Source of the DNA: Mercurialis annua
Taxonomy: Eukaryota; Streptophyta; Magnoliopsida; Malpighiales; Euphorbiaceae
Assembly: GCF_937616625.2 (NCBI RefSeq)
Contig: NC_065575.1
Span: 6,889,501-6,953,500, forward strand
DNA length: 64,000 nt
Reading direction: 5' to 3'
The notes below the pieces were generated by a model that was given only the letters and a program-made list of their open reading frames with translations, was not told the origin of the DNA and ran no database searches. Each line of letters opens with the position of its first letter. The stretch's first letter is position 1. Positions 11,700 through 22,279 of the stretch are shown piece by piece. Made by a program: the position numbers and the translations under genes.

Positions 11700-13014
11700 A
11701 TTGTGTGTTCATGCCATTCTTGAAGTTGACCCCTGGAAATTGCAAGTATTAACTTGAGCTTTAAGTTTGATCCACAACTACAATAACTCTATTCTAGTTC
11801 TCAAGTTTTTTACATGTTTGAGTACTATCTTCAAACACGAACCTTGCTGTGACATATTGTAATTTGTACAAAATGAATGAAAGTATCAACTTATAGTGAT
11901 ACTATTCGAATCCAATTTTAAGTTTAAGATTATTTGCTCATCCAGGATTCTGTTACTCGTTATGCTGGTAATACTTTTAGAGATTTTGAAATTAAATAAA
12001 AGATATGAATATAATCCTATTTATTTTCCATATTTGATAGACTCTCTTGCATATGCAAAGCATGGAAAACTTGGCATGTTATTTTGCCTTGTATTATTGG
12101 TTTCTTTCATTGTTAATTATGTTTCCTCCTTTGTATATTGTGATGTGTTATCTTGTTAGTGTCTACCACATATATTAGTGTATCTTGGCTACCAAATATC
12201 TTTTTCAGTATAACCTTGCAAGGATCTGAATTATGAGTCTTCTAATTGATTTAGGAACATGGGACTCGTAGGGTTGAAAAGAAATGGCATTGAACAGAAC
12301 CAAATTAATAATTTCATTTGAAACAGAACCAAATTAATAATTCGTTTTGAACAGAACCTAACCAATAGTTAATTTTGATTTTGATTTAGATTTTTACAAA
12401 TGCAATTTAGATTTAGCTGTTGTTAAACTAGCCATAGCTTGCTTAGCTATTATTCATGTTTGCTTTAGAGAATTGAATAGACCTTTTCTTTGTTGTCCAA
12501 ATGCTAGCCTAGCCATGATTCTACTTATCTTACAAGCCTCTTTGAGTTCTAATTATTCGTTTTGTATGTTTATCTGCACTTTCCCGCATTGTCTTCATAA
12601 TTTTGAGACCTGTATCAAAGTATTCGCACCAAAAGATTGACAAACTAGTTGTTGAATCGGTGTGGTTGGAGCTCATTTGGTGGGCTCGGGCTGGACTTTT
12701 ACGGGAGAAGATTCATCAACTAAGAATTCCATCTTCAAATGTCGGAAGTTTCATATACTTAAATTGTAGATTCTTCATTCGCGAGGAAGACTATAAATTA
12801 AATGCGGATCCTAACTCATACTGGAATGGTTAGGCAGGATCTTTTCACAAATGCTTTTAAATGAAATATAACTCTTTATTGATGTAAATGATAGTTGGAG
12901 AACCAATATTAGGATATGATATTCAATGAGCTAATCATCTGAATAGCAAACAATCCTTTATCATAAGACACAATTTTAAAACAACAAAACGATACTAAAA
13001 CAAAGTGCACTAAA
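11700..13014. other. Intergenic region, no gene supported
   Basis: Mostly AT-rich. One short open stretch at 12603-12833 has slightly higher GC and could be a decayed exon, but I cannot match it to a family and see no flanking exons. Confidence 0.4.
12292..12366. repeat. Short tandem repeat (about 28-base unit)
   Basis: Two and a half copies of a unit beginning GAACAGAACCAAATTAATAA. The AGAACC words resemble degenerate GGTTCGGTT-family hAT sequence. Confidence 0.6.
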
Positions 13015-13619
13015 TTATGACGATAACACTAAAGCCACAGCTGAAGGTAGCCTACGCGTGAACTGAAGCAACCCCTTTGAGCTGTCAGCATGTACTATTA
13101 TCTTTTTGATTGAAGCTGCAGCAAAGTAAGTTAAGTAACAGGCCAATTCTATCTCCTCGTTTGAACCTTGAAATCCGACTATTTCCACCACCTCAAGACA
13201 TTGATGACGATGTGAACACATAGCAAAGCAATTTAGCACTGATTTCCTCCGATCAAATGATTTTCGGAAATTGATGAGCGATAATTTAAGCAATCCCGGC
13301 GAAACTTGTAGCAATGGCATAAGCATGTAGCCGAAATCCATATAATAAAATTTTGAGAGCCACAATTGCTTGAGATTTTTTAGCATAGGAAAATTTGTGA
13401 TAGGATGGCTACGAGTTATATTTAAAGAATAACATAGTGTCAATGCAAGCGAGTCAAGCTGAGATAGTGTATCCTTTATATGTTTACTTTGAAGATTCTC
13501 ATAAGAGGTCCATCCCTCCAAAGATACATGCTTAAGGGACGGATTTCGTCTGGAAATTTGCTCAGGCAACTCTTCATTCTTCCTGTATACTTTTTTGGTA
13601 AGGCATTCATTCTTCCCAT
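13015..13619 (-). pseudogene. Internally deleted F-box/FBD pseudogene
   Basis: A damaged paralogue of the intact gene at 16184-17482. The start reads MGRMNALPKKYTGRMKSCLS and reaches the FPDEI of the F-box. It is then joined almost directly to sequence equal to the C-terminal third of the intact protein (SLKHVSLEGW, HRHQCLEVVEIVGF, KKIIVHADSS). About 250 codons are missing and the two parts lie in different reading frames. The TATA-like promoter word CAATATATAG is conserved at 13668-13677, as in the intact copy. It might still be transcribed, but cannot encode an F-box adaptor. Confidence 0.85.
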
Positions 13620-13734
13620 AATTTTACTCACAAAATTAACAGATGACCAATTCGTATAGAATGGAAGCAATATATAGAGATAAGCAGGATTTCCGAGTCT
13701 AAAAAGGACCATTGTTTTTCCTTATCAATATAAC

Positions 13735-14639
13735 CAATGTTTTTAAACCGGACCGGAGATCAAACTAGCTCATAGTTCGATCGGTTTGATTGGATTGACT
13801 CGGAATTTTTGTTTTAATTAAATACTAGAATTTGTTTATTTTATAAATAAAAAATATGATTAAATAATTAAATTTTTTTTTTAAAATTTTACTATGTAAG
13901 ATATACTTAAAACAAGCTCAAATAAATCCGAAAGAAATATGTTATTAATTAAAGAATCCATAGTCCTATAATCAATCAATTTAAGTATTCATCGTCTTAT
14001 AATCAATCAATTTAATTAGCGCACAAGCTGTGTAGCTAATTCAAAACCAATACATAATTTTGCTTCATAGTATGCTGAGTGGTGACTGAGTTCTACTACT
14101 GAGTTCGGACTGAGTTCTGCTGCTTCAGCTCAATATTACTCTTCTTGTCAAGCATATAAATTCATATAAAGTATAGAACGCATTGCTTCATCCTCAAAGA
14201 GTTGGCCTCCAAGTCGGACCGAAATGATTCATCCCCTTGTAGTGATCAAATATTGTCCATTATCAGCACAAAATATCTGCTAAAGTTCAACAGACATTAG
14301 TTAATATGAATTCCAAATAAGTGTGTGAAACAAAGACCATTCCATTAGTACCTTAGAGTATTTGATGCCATAGTATTCTTAATCAAAATGATCAATGCAG
14401 CTAACAGATACACACAACGGGAAACTCCCCGAGTCCTACGATTCCATATTTCCTCCATTCCGACCCTTCGTAATTATAACTTATTCAAAGATGTCATGCA
14501 ACCTGCAAAAAATCCATTCTGTCAAACCCTATCACCCCTGCTAAAACCACAATAAGCTAATATCTAGAACTGTGACTTAAAAATTCTAACTTGGCATTAC
14601 TTTTGAATAGGCAAAACCAAACCCAGTACATATTGCAGA
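13735..14639. other. Decayed hAT-like sequence and 3' flank
   Basis: 13740-13800 carries degenerate ACCGGACCGG/GATCGGTTTG words like those of the GGTTCGGTT elements. 13960-14010 contains a short duplicated AATCAATCAATTTAA word. The part next to 14640 is probably the 3' UTR of the membrane protein gene. No coding sequence seen. Confidence 0.4.
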
Positions 14640-15302
14640 TTAGCCACAGAGCATGAATTTTGAAGCAGGAAAAATCAATCCCGAGAAGCAAACAAGAGAA
14701 AAAGTAACTAAATATTGCGAAAACCAAGTAATTGGTTTCCATTTAATCTCCACACTTGAACTCTTCATTCTTTTTGCACATTGGGGTTCTTTAGACAGAT
14801 CAAAGGTTGAGCCCTTCATTCTTAATTCTTGAATACACCGAATCAACGCTCTGTTATCGTTTCTTTCCCTCTGCAGTTGCTTCGAAACTTTCCAGTACCT
14901 GAAAAGCTTAAGCTGAACCAGAAAAATAAAGACAAGTGAAGTAGAAATAGAAACAAGAGATGGTATCCACCATTTTTTGCAAGTATTAGTATTAGCTGCA
15001 GCATCAGAAGAAGTAAATAAGATGGTTAAAAACAAGCCGTGGAAAATAAATAAGAAGCAACAAAGTTGAAAGAGTTCGCGTTTAATAGAATCCATTCTTG
15101 ATTCTTTAGAAGAAATTCTTCTGTTGAAAAGATCTTCTTCTCTCTGCCAGAGCTTGAGAAGAAGATAATGGCCTGGACTGGTTGAGATTTCAGTTAATGG
15201 GTGGTTTTGAATTGCTGCTGTTATCATACAAAGCTGCTGCTTCTGTTGATGCTCTTCATCTACTGGGATTTCTACTATATGGCTATCTTTTAATTCGGCC
15301 AT
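14640..15302 (-). CDS. Conserved plant membrane protein of unknown function
   Basis: A single open exon of 220 residues starting MAELKDSHIVEIPVDEEHQQ. Three hydrophobic segments are visible, at about 78-98 (LCCFLFIFHGLFLTILF), 113-134 and 193-214. Between the second and third lies a basic, strongly conserved-looking block (QLQRERNDNRALIRCIQELR, then DLSKEP). The pattern agrees with a small family of uncharacterised proteins found across land plants; no catalytic motif is visible. The N-terminus (EIPVDEEHQ) is soluble and acidic. Just upstream (15.6-15.8 kb) lies a displaced copy of the mTERF promoter, which could affect its expression. Function unknown. Confidence 0.8.
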   Translation of the reverse strand: MAELKDSHIVEIPVDEEHQQKQQLCMITAAIQNHPLTEISTSPGHYLLLKLWQREEDLFNRRISSKESRMDSIKRELFQLCCFLFIFHGLFLTILFTSSDAAANTNTCKKWWIPSLVSISTSLVFIFLVQLKLFRYWKVSKQLQRERNDNRALIRCIQELRMKGSTFDLSKEPQCAKRMKSSSVEIKWKPITWFSQYLVTFSLVCFSGLIFPASKFMLCG

Positions 15303-15599
15303 TTTTCAAATAAATTAGATAAACAGATGAAATAAACAGTAATTATAATCAAGAAACAAAAAAAAAGAGATATTTCAAAGTGCAGTTAAGATTGAAGTGA
15401 GGATTAGAGATTGAAGATTAGAGATTGATAGTGAAGAGTAAAGTAAAGATTTATTTTTGCTTTCCAGATATTTAAATTGCTGATAAAAACGTCTGATTGA
15501 TGATGTTCATGTTAGTTTAACGGTTACATTTATGTTACTTCCAACGGTCAGATTTCTTTCCTTTTGTTTTCTTTAATTGTTTCATTTTCTATGACAACG

Positions 15600-15800
15600 G
15601 TCATATTTTTCCTTCATGGGCTTTGTTGGGCTTCAAAGCTTCATCAGCCAGGCCACTTCAAATATTTAATTAAACGATGTCGTAGGGTTGTTGTTATTGC
15701 ACATAGAACAGTGCATCGACTAGGATCACTGATTCACCGAGACAACAGGTATGAGCATTCTGGATTTTTGTTTCTAGTTTACATATGCAAGCGGGATCTG
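15600..15800 (+). promoter_or_regulatory. Displaced copy of the mTERF gene promoter and leader
   Basis: This segment is clearly related to 19660-19860 upstream of the mTERF gene: CATGGGCTT, GGGCTTCAAAG, AAACGATGTCGT (15672-15683) and a leader end CACTGATTCACCGAGACAAC followed by a donor-like GTATGAGC. Here no mTERF coding sequence follows. TGGGCTT and AAACGATGTCG words are usual in promoters of plant housekeeping and organellar-protein genes. It could still start transcripts, running rightward and away from the membrane protein gene. Confidence 0.65.
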
Positions 15801-15804
15801 TGAT

Positions 15805-15860
15805 TCTTAGTTGAGAGCATCACTGGTGAAGACCAAGCTCATGGTCCTCCATGTATCACT
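15805..15860. repeat. Copy of the 10.2-kb repeat
   Basis: AGAGCATCACTGGTGAAGAC, followed by CAAGCTCAT, matches 10222-10250 with few differences. With the promoter copy just before it, this shows that the island was assembled from duplicated pieces. Confidence 0.55.
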
Positions 15861-15969
15861 TGTGTCGATCAATTAGTCATATCTTCATAGAATTAGTCAG
15901 GATAGAATGGTGGAACTGGAAAGTAAATAGAATTTATAGTCTAGCAACTGTATTAAATTCATGGTTCAT

Positions 15970-16019
15970 CATATCTCATCTTCAATTGAACGCTATATCT
16001 CATCTTCAATTGAACGCTA
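15970..16019. repeat. Tandem duplication of about 25 bases
   Basis: Two consecutive copies of a unit starting ATCTCATCTTCAATTGAACG. They lie in the 3' flank of the F-box gene. Confidence 0.85.
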
Positions 16020-16183
16020 CACATCCAACCTGTGGTACAAATCAACTTTCCGATAACACGCTGTAACATAGAAAAAAGACCGGCAAGTTCATAACATAAA
16101 AAAGGAAAAATTCACTTTAACATCAACACTTAGCTTTTCTAGATATGAATTGTTGTCATACATTAGACATTAAGGAGTGTGCA

Positions 16184-17482
16184 CTAAATTATCTGCAACT
16201 CCACAACCACAGTTGAAGGTAGCCTACGCTTCAATTGACGCAGCCTCTTTGAGTTGGCAGCATGCACTATTATCTTCTTCATTGAAGAAGCAGCATAGTC
16301 AGCTAAAAACTTGACAAGTTCTATCTCGTGGTCCGAACCTCCAAATCCGACTATTTCCACCACCTCAAGACATTGATGACGATGTGAACACATAGGAAAG
16401 GGTTTCAGCACTGATTTCAACGGATTAAATGAGTATTGGAAATTGATGAGTGACAATTTAAGCAACTCTGGCGAAGCTTGTAGTAATGGAATAAGCGTGT
16501 AGGCCAAATCCCTGTAATAAAACTCTGTGAGACGAAACTCCGAAAGCTGCAATTGCTTGAGATTTTTGAGGACAGGAAAATTTCTGATACGACGTCTACG
16601 AGTTGAATTTGAGTCATAACGTTGGGTTAATGCAAGCGAGTCAAGCTGAGATAGTATACCCAAAATCGGACTTAGATTTTTACTTAGAAGATGCTCGTAA
16701 GAGTTATATCCCTCCAATGATATCTGCTTCAGAGACGGAGCATCTTTAAAGCACACGGTTATCCCCGAAATGTGTCTAAACTCGAAAGATACGAGACTCG
16801 GTGCTGAAATTTCAAGAAAGTTGACATACGAATCGCTTATAGTAAGGCGTTTAAGCTCTGAACTGCAAATCTTCAGATTCTCCAAACCAACAAATCGGTC
16901 GATGCACAATACTTGTAAAGAACGACAACTCGATAAAAAGCAGTGGATCAAAGCGTCGCCTAGTAAATATTTGAAGCCCACAAGGCGAAGAGAGACGAGA
17001 GAGACGAAGTTAGAAGGAAGCAAATCTAAATCAATAGGATTAAGAACAAATACTTGTAAATCTAACACGAGATTTCTAACTCTTCTTTGAAAAGCTGTGT
17101 TAATCCAAGAAAAGAATGGGCTCATATCTTCGGAAGACCAGAAACTAACCACCTGGGTAGTAGGAAACCGAATCTTGAGTTCTTGTATAATGGAGCCTTG
17201 ATATTGATCCAAGATTGCGGATACTAAACTGACGATTCTTGATTTTCCGAGTGATTTGTTGCGTGTCGATATGGAGATTAAATGCGGAAGATCAATGTCG
17301 AAAGTCGGATAATCAACGGTTTTCCATTGGTGTCTCCATCTGGCGGAGAGGATGCTTGTTGCCGCCGCTTCATTTAGCGACAAATGCGAAATTATGTTGT
17401 GCAGGATTTCGTCCGGCAATTGGCTGATGAAGTCATTCATTCTTCTTATTTTCTTTTTGTTGAAAGCTTTCGTTCTTCCCAT
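16184..17482 (-). CDS. F-box / LRR / FBD-domain protein
   Basis: An intact single-exon gene of 432 residues. The F-box is at about residues 14-55 (FISQLPDEILHNIISHLSLN, then SARWRHQWKTV). It is followed by plant-type leucine-rich repeats from about 110 to 365 (for example LVSLRLVGFKYLL, LENLKICSSELKRLTISDS) and a C-terminal FBD region from about 375 (HRHQCLEVVEIVGFGGSDHE, then KKIIVHAANSKRLRQLKRR). Such proteins are substrate adaptors of SCF ubiquitin ligases; the target cannot be inferred. A TATA-like CAATATATAG (CTATATATTG on the coding strand) lies 48 bases before the ATG, so the leader should be very short. A deleted paralogue lies at 13015-13619 and a 3' fragment at 22280-22550, typical birth-and-death behaviour of this family. 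Confidence 0.92.
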   Translation of the reverse strand: MGRTKAFNKKKIRRMNDFISQLPDEILHNIISHLSLNEAAATSILSARWRHQWKTVDYPTFDIDLPHLISISTRNKSLGKSRIVSLVSAILDQYQGSIIQELKIRFPTTQVVSFWSSEDMSPFFSWINTAFQRRVRNLVLDLQVFVLNPIDLDLLPSNFVSLVSLRLVGFKYLLGDALIHCFLSSCRSLQVLCIDRFVGLENLKICSSELKRLTISDSYVNFLEISAPSLVSFEFRHISGITVCFKDAPSLKQISLEGYNSYEHLLSKNLSPILGILSQLDSLALTQRYDSNSTRRRRIRNFPVLKNLKQLQLSEFRLTEFYYRDLAYTLIPLLQASPELLKLSLINFQYSFNPLKSVLKPFPMCSHRHQCLEVVEIVGFGGSDHEIELVKFLADYAASSMKKIIVHAANSKRLRQLKRRLPSTVVVELQII

Positions 17483-17529
17483 ATTTACTGCCGAAATTAC
17501 CTGATGAAGAAATAGTTTTGTAATGGAGG

Positions 17530-17539
17530 CAATATATAG
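17530..17539 (-). promoter_or_regulatory. TATA box of the F-box gene
   Basis: CTATATATTG on the minus strand, 48 bases upstream of the start codon at 17482. The same word at the same distance is kept in the pseudogene copy (13668-13677), which supports a functional role in the ancestor. Confidence 0.6.
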
Positions 17540-17646
17540 CGTCCCAAACTTGACCTAATTTATATTCCCAGAAACTCAATCTGGATTCAGGAATTGGACT
17601 CTACATCGACTGAGATATATATAGTATAGCCTTAGAACACAATATG

Positions 17647-18047
17647 TGGTAATTGTTCTTTATAATCACTGAACTTTTGAGTTTTTTCATTTCAGTCACT
17701 AAACTATTTTTTTTTTTTCGATCATTGAACTTTATTTTTTTTTATTTTGATATTTCAGGCCAAAAATGTTTAGGTGGCAGCCGGAAATTAATATGTGACA
17801 ACCAGATTTTACTAGTTTTACTTTGAAAATTTATTACACATACATAATTTCACTTTAAAAATGAGTTTTAGGTCAAATTATACATATATGGCAAGTTTTT
17901 AGGTTAGAAAAAAATTGGTTGCCACCTAAGCATTTTTTGCCAGAAAATATCAAAATGAAAAAAGATTAAAGTTCAGTGATAAAAAAAATAGTTTAGTGAC
18001 TGAAATGAAAAACTCAAAAGTTCAATGATCATCAGGATCAATTACCC
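17647..18047. mobile_element. Mutator-type MITE
   Basis: A 401-base non-coding element flanked by a perfect 9-base duplication CACAATATG (17638-17646 and 18048-18056). Long imperfect terminal inverted repeats start TGGTAATTGTTC and end near GATCAATTACCC. The inner arms share ATCACTGAACTTTTGAG-like words and GTGGCAGCC/GGTTGCCACC. Confidence 0.85.
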
Positions 18048-18089
18048 CACAATATGGGTTAGATTCATGATTCACTTATTTATATAAAA

Positions 18090-18408
18090 ATTAATATCAT
18101 AAAAATTCACTAATTTTATACGTTTTCTCTTTATAATCACGCCATTTAAAAATCGTTATTTTCATAAATAAATTATCAATTTTTCTCAAATTTATATACC
18201 GTTCAAAAATAATTGATGAGTTGGCAATCAGATAGTGATTTGCCACAACGGACCGAACAGTGACACGTCATCAATTTTTGCCAGAAATTTGAACGGTGTA
18301 TAGATTTGAGAAATATTGGTAGTTGATGTATAAAAATGACGATTTTAATATAACATAATTAAAATGAGAAAATGTGTAAAGTTAGTGAATTTTTATGACA
18401 CTAATCCT
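18090..18408. mobile_element. MITE with TCATAAAAATTCAC ends
   Basis: About 319 bases with inverted ends ATTAATATCATAAAAATTCA / TGAATTTTTATGACACTAAT and a second inner inverted pair (ATTATCAATTTTTCTCAAAT versus ATTTGAGAAATATTGGTAGT). The flanking duplication (around ATATAAAA) is AT-only, so the exact borders are uncertain. A fragment of the same family is visible around 9830-9930. Confidence 0.65.
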
Positions 18409-18451
18409 GATATAAAATATTTATGTAATTGAATTAGAAATATATAAAATA

Positions 18452-19231
18452 GAAATAATTACACTCTATATCATAATAAGGTAAAATATTTAAAAAAATG
18501 ATACCTTATATTTTTTCTTTACAATAGTGTTTTTTATATTTCCAAATATACCACCTTTTTTATTTTATTAACAAATAATATTTCCTTTCTTTATACTTCA
18601 TCTTCTCCATTTTCTACATCTCTCAAACCCCTAATTTATTTTCTTATTTTCTTCCTTTAACACTTATTCACCATCATTCCACCGCCACCGCCGTTCTCAT
18701 CTCACGCCCCCGCTTTTTCCTCGTCGCAGCTCTCACCTCACGCCGCCGCTCTCCCTCTCGCCGCCGCTATCCCTCACACCGCTGCCGCTTTCCCTCGGCT
18801 CGCCGCAACCGCTTCGCCCGCTGCCGCTTCATCCTTCTCTGTTCCTACTTTGTCGATTAAATATGAAATCAGATCCTAAAATATCAGATCTGAAATTTTA
18901 GATCTGATTTTTTCAGATCTGATTTTTTTAAAATTGTATACAATATGTATTATATATAAAATTTGGCTTCATCTTTGTATTCTCCGTTTTTCAGAGATAT
19001 TCTCATTCTCAGATCTGATATTTAAAAAAAAAACGTATATAATTCGGATTACATACGGATTATATACAAAACTGCATTTTTATATACGAATTTTTATATA
19101 AAAACTGTATTTTTGTAATTATTTTTTGAAAAATTGTACTTTTGTAATTATTTTTAATATTTCTGTTAAAAAAATGCAAGCAGTATCTTTGTAAATATTT
19201 TTATTTTTCGCGGTATTTATAAAATAATCTT
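18452..19231. mobile_element. Probable 9-bp-TSD element with GC-rich core
   Basis: 780 bases between two copies of TATAAAATA (18443-18451, 19232-19240), with weak inverted ends GAAATAATT / AATAATCTT. A GC-rich CCGCCGC block (18680-18840) and repeated AGATCTGA words (18870-18930) are embedded in AT-rich DNA. The same design is seen at 51702-52285. The duplication is low-complexity, so borders are tentative. Confidence 0.5.
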
Positions 19232-19337
19232 TATAAAATATATATATTTATTATTAAAGTTTAATTATTAGACTATATTTAATTTAGGAATATATATTTC
19301 TTAATAAAATATTTATCTAATTGAATTAGAAATATAT

Positions 19338-19338
<1 letters not shown>

Positions 19339-19383
<45 letters not shown>

Positions 19384-19400
19384 TATAGATATATATAATT
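19339..19400. repeat. (TA)n microsatellite
   Basis: An uninterrupted TA run followed by AGATATAGATATATATA. It lies next to duplicated AATTGAATTAGAAATATATA sequence (compare 18425-18450). Confidence 0.95.
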
Positions 19401-19659
19401 AAAGTTTAATTATTAGATTATATTTAAAATTTTATCTTTTTCGTATCTAATTTTTAATAGTTACATGGTTAAAACCCGTAAAATCGAAGAATCAAACCGC
19501 CTTAAATGATTAACCAATTTAGTAGTTAACTATTTAAAATTTTAGGTTTAAGTTTTTAATTTTAAAAACCGTACTACTATAAATCGGTTTACAAATGACC
19601 TTCATGGACCGGTTAACTAGTCTATGATCACCCCAATTTGACATAGTTCCCTCTATATT

Positions 19660-19860
19660 TTTCTTTCATGGGCTTGGTTTGGGCTTCAAAGTCTCATCAT
19701 CCAGTCCACTTTAGATATTCAATGAAACGATGTCGTATGGTTGTCGTTTCACAAATACTCCGTGCATCCTTTCTCCATTTACATAGTATTTTCCAGTTAG
19801 CAGTTTTAGCTCTACGAAGACGAATCACTGATTCACTGAGTCAACAGGTATAAGCAATTC
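19660..19860 (+). promoter_or_regulatory. Promoter and leader exon of the mTERF gene
   Basis: Contains CATGGGCTTGG, TTGGGCTTC and AAACGATGTCG (19725-19735), then a probable non-coding leader exon ending GAGTCAACAG with donor GTATAAGC at 19849. The first coding ATG is at 20758, so a 5' UTR intron of several hundred bases is likely. A second copy of this region lies at 15600-15800. Confidence 0.55.
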
Positions 19861-20084
19861 TGGAATTCTGTAGCCTTTTTTAAAGTTATCAATTTACAGT
19901 TCTTATGCTGTTTGTTCTATTTTTAAACTTAACTTTATGGGAAGTGTTGTTTGAATTTTTTTTTAAAATTTTTTTCCTGCAAATTGAAAGAATGTGCGAA
20001 GAAATTGATAATAGAACTGGAATTGAATTGAATTTTAAATTATTGGTTTATGTTGCTGACTTTTGTTATTAGATGATGATGGAA

Positions 20085-20200
20085 TTTGATAACTAATTAA
20101 GAAGAGTCAGCTTAATTAGTTATCAAAATTTAAATTCTTGGTTTATGTTGATGGAATTTGATAACTAATTAAGAAGAGTCAGCTTAATTAACTAATTCTT
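20085..20200. repeat. Tandem repeat with inverted-repeat units
   Basis: A unit of about 70 bases containing GGAATTTGATAACTAATTAA and AGAAGAGTCAGCTTAATTA occurs twice. Each unit contains a short inverted repeat (TTGATAACTAATTAAG against CTTAATTAGTTATCAA). It lies in the putative 5' UTR intron of the mTERF gene. Confidence 0.8.
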
Positions 20201-20757
20201 GGTCTAAAACAAAACATAGGCTGAAATATATCAGTTAGAAGAGCCGAAACTCAACGAATTAAGATGGGAAAATGCAAACAAAGATTTTAAGGCAACTAAG
20301 ACTTTAAGCTTAAGTTGGGAACATAGTGAAGTTCATCCTAATTTTTAAGAGATGCTCAACTCCGTGGATCATATGTTATGTAAGCAAAAAAATTATTTTT
20401 TGGAGGTAAATCATTGGCATCGATGACCATTTATTACATATTGGAACTTCAAATACCTTCGATACCCTATCATGCTTATCCTTTTGTGTCCCTATTCTAT
20501 TGCTTTTCATTCATCAGTCGGAGATTAGAAATTGCACTGTCGTGAGTCTAGGGAATTCTCATCTTTTTTCACTGGTTATTTGAAATTGAAATTCAAAGTT
20601 TTGTTATTTTTGATATTATTGTTTATTTGTTTGTATATTTTATGCTGATTCGGACATTTTGGTACAGGAAATTTGTGAACTTGAAAAGTATACTGTGATT
20701 TTTGGATTGGGAACATGATTTTAGGACCTTAAACCCTAAATCTTATTGCATTTTCAA

Positions 20758-21933
20758 ATGCAAACTGTTAAGTCACCTTTCTCAACTTCCTCTCTATACA
20801 ATTTTCTCGCCAATGCTAAACATTTATTCAATTTTGCTATCTTCTCTTCACTTGCCCCAACTTCAAAAGTGTTGAATCCTAACCTTTTCCATTACCTCAT
20901 AAAAACCGTAAAATTATCTGAAACTCAAGCTCTAACGATCTCTAATCGCTACTCTCATATCAAGTCGACTGCAACCCCGCAATCTGTTTATCAGTTTTTC
21001 CAAAATCTTGGCTTCTCCGATTCCCATATTCGATCTGCTATCCGTGTATCACCGCAAGTTCTGTTTAGTACGGTAGACAAGTCTCTCAAACCAAAAATTA
21101 AGTTTTTCCAAGATTTGGGTCTTGTGGGTTATGAACTAGGTAAATTCATTTCCAAGAATTCCACAGTTCTAACTGCTAGTTTGGAGAAAAAGTTGGTTCC
21201 TCGAATTGAAATTGTGAAGAAACTTTTGTTGAATGATGAGGAGAATAAGGATTTGCTAAAAGTTTTGACTAGATGTTATTGGATTATCTCAAAATACCCT
21301 GAATCGAGGTTGGTATCCAATGTAGCATTCTTGGAGAGTTGTGGGATAGTTGGGTCTCAGTTGTCAATGTTGTTGAGGAGGCAGCCTCGGTTTTTTCTTA
21401 TGCAAGAATCTGCGCTCAGAGAACTTGTTTCGAGGGTTGTGAATATGGGGTTCTCAGTAGATTCAAGGATGTTGGTTTATGCTTTATACACTGTTAATTG
21501 CATGAGTGATGAGACATTTACTAAAAAAGTTGAAATCTTGAAAAGTTTTGAGTTTTCAGAGTATGAATGTAGAGAAATGTTTAGAAAACAACCAAATTTG
21601 CTAAGATCTTCAGAAAAGAAGTTGAAGTTGGGAATCGACTTCTTTTTGAACACAATCAAGTTTAAGAAGGAAGTGTTAGTTTATAAACCTACACTATTAA
21701 TGATGAGCATTGAAGAAAGAGTAATTCCGCGATACAAAGTATTGGAGATTATCAAGTCAAAAAAGCTATTGAAGAAACAGCCTAGCTTTATCAATGTGCT
21801 AAATTTGACAGAGGATGAGTTCATGCAGAAGTTTATCGCCAGATTTCCAAATGAGGCAGTTGAGTTGTTGGTAGCTTACGAAGGTCGTACTCTAGAATCA
21901 TTTTCTGAAAAAGAAGAGGAGGGAGAAGAATAA
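20758..21933 (+). CDS. MTERF: mTERF family protein (organellar transcription/RNA factor)
   Basis: A single coding exon of 391 residues starting MQTVKSPFSTSSLYNFLANA. I chose the ATG at 20758. The first about 60 residues are rich in Ser, basic and hydrophobic residues, as expected for a mitochondrial or plastid transit peptide. From about residue 75 onward the chain is built of mTERF helical repeats of about 30 residues, recognisable as leucine/proline-spaced units (FFQNLGFSDSHIRSAIRVSP, then KPKIKFFQDLGLVGYELGKF; YECREMFRKQPNLLRSSEKK). The C-terminus is acidic (EKEEEGEE). mTERF proteins bind nucleic acid in organelles and act in transcription, splicing or translation; the exact target cannot be inferred. 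Length is typical of the short clustered plant mTERFs. Confidence 0.93.
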   Translation: MQTVKSPFSTSSLYNFLANAKHLFNFAIFSSLAPTSKVLNPNLFHYLIKTVKLSETQALTISNRYSHIKSTATPQSVYQFFQNLGFSDSHIRSAIRVSPQVLFSTVDKSLKPKIKFFQDLGLVGYELGKFISKNSTVLTASLEKKLVPRIEIVKKLLLNDEENKDLLKVLTRCYWIISKYPESRLVSNVAFLESCGIVGSQLSMLLRRQPRFFLMQESALRELVSRVVNMGFSVDSRMLVYALYTVNCMSDETFTKKVEILKSFEFSEYECREMFRKQPNLLRSSEKKLKLGIDFFLNTIKFKKEVLVYKPTLLMMSIEERVIPRYKVLEIIKSKKLLKKQPSFINVLNLTEDEFMQKFIARFPNEAVELLVAYEGRTLESFSEKEEEGEE

Positions 21934-22279
21934 GAAAACTCTGGAGCAAGTTAGCTTTTTAATTAGTTTTGAAGGAGCACAGTGACTTGTGAAGATGTAG
22001 AGGACTCTTCCTTCCAGACCATTAGTTCATTGGTAAGTGCTCTTTGTGTTTCTGGTTAAAAATCTGTTAAACGGGCCGCCACTTATCTATAGTTATACAT
22101 TCATGTAGTAAATTGTTATATGAAGTCAAATTGTAGTCCTAGTCTTAGGGACAAATTTTGGAATAAAATTCTGTTGAGCATTCATCAATGACTGACTTGG
22201 ATTTGGTAGATCTCTCTTGTATTTGTTTCTTTCCTGAAGCTAATAGAAGTGCAGATTCGCTTGTGAACTATGCCTTCAA

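Noticed and set aside
15564..15803. Open frame of 79 codons with a basic middle part
   Set aside because: It spans the duplicated promoter/leader of the mTERF gene. The corresponding frame at 19668 differs in sequence and ends, so it is not conserved as protein.
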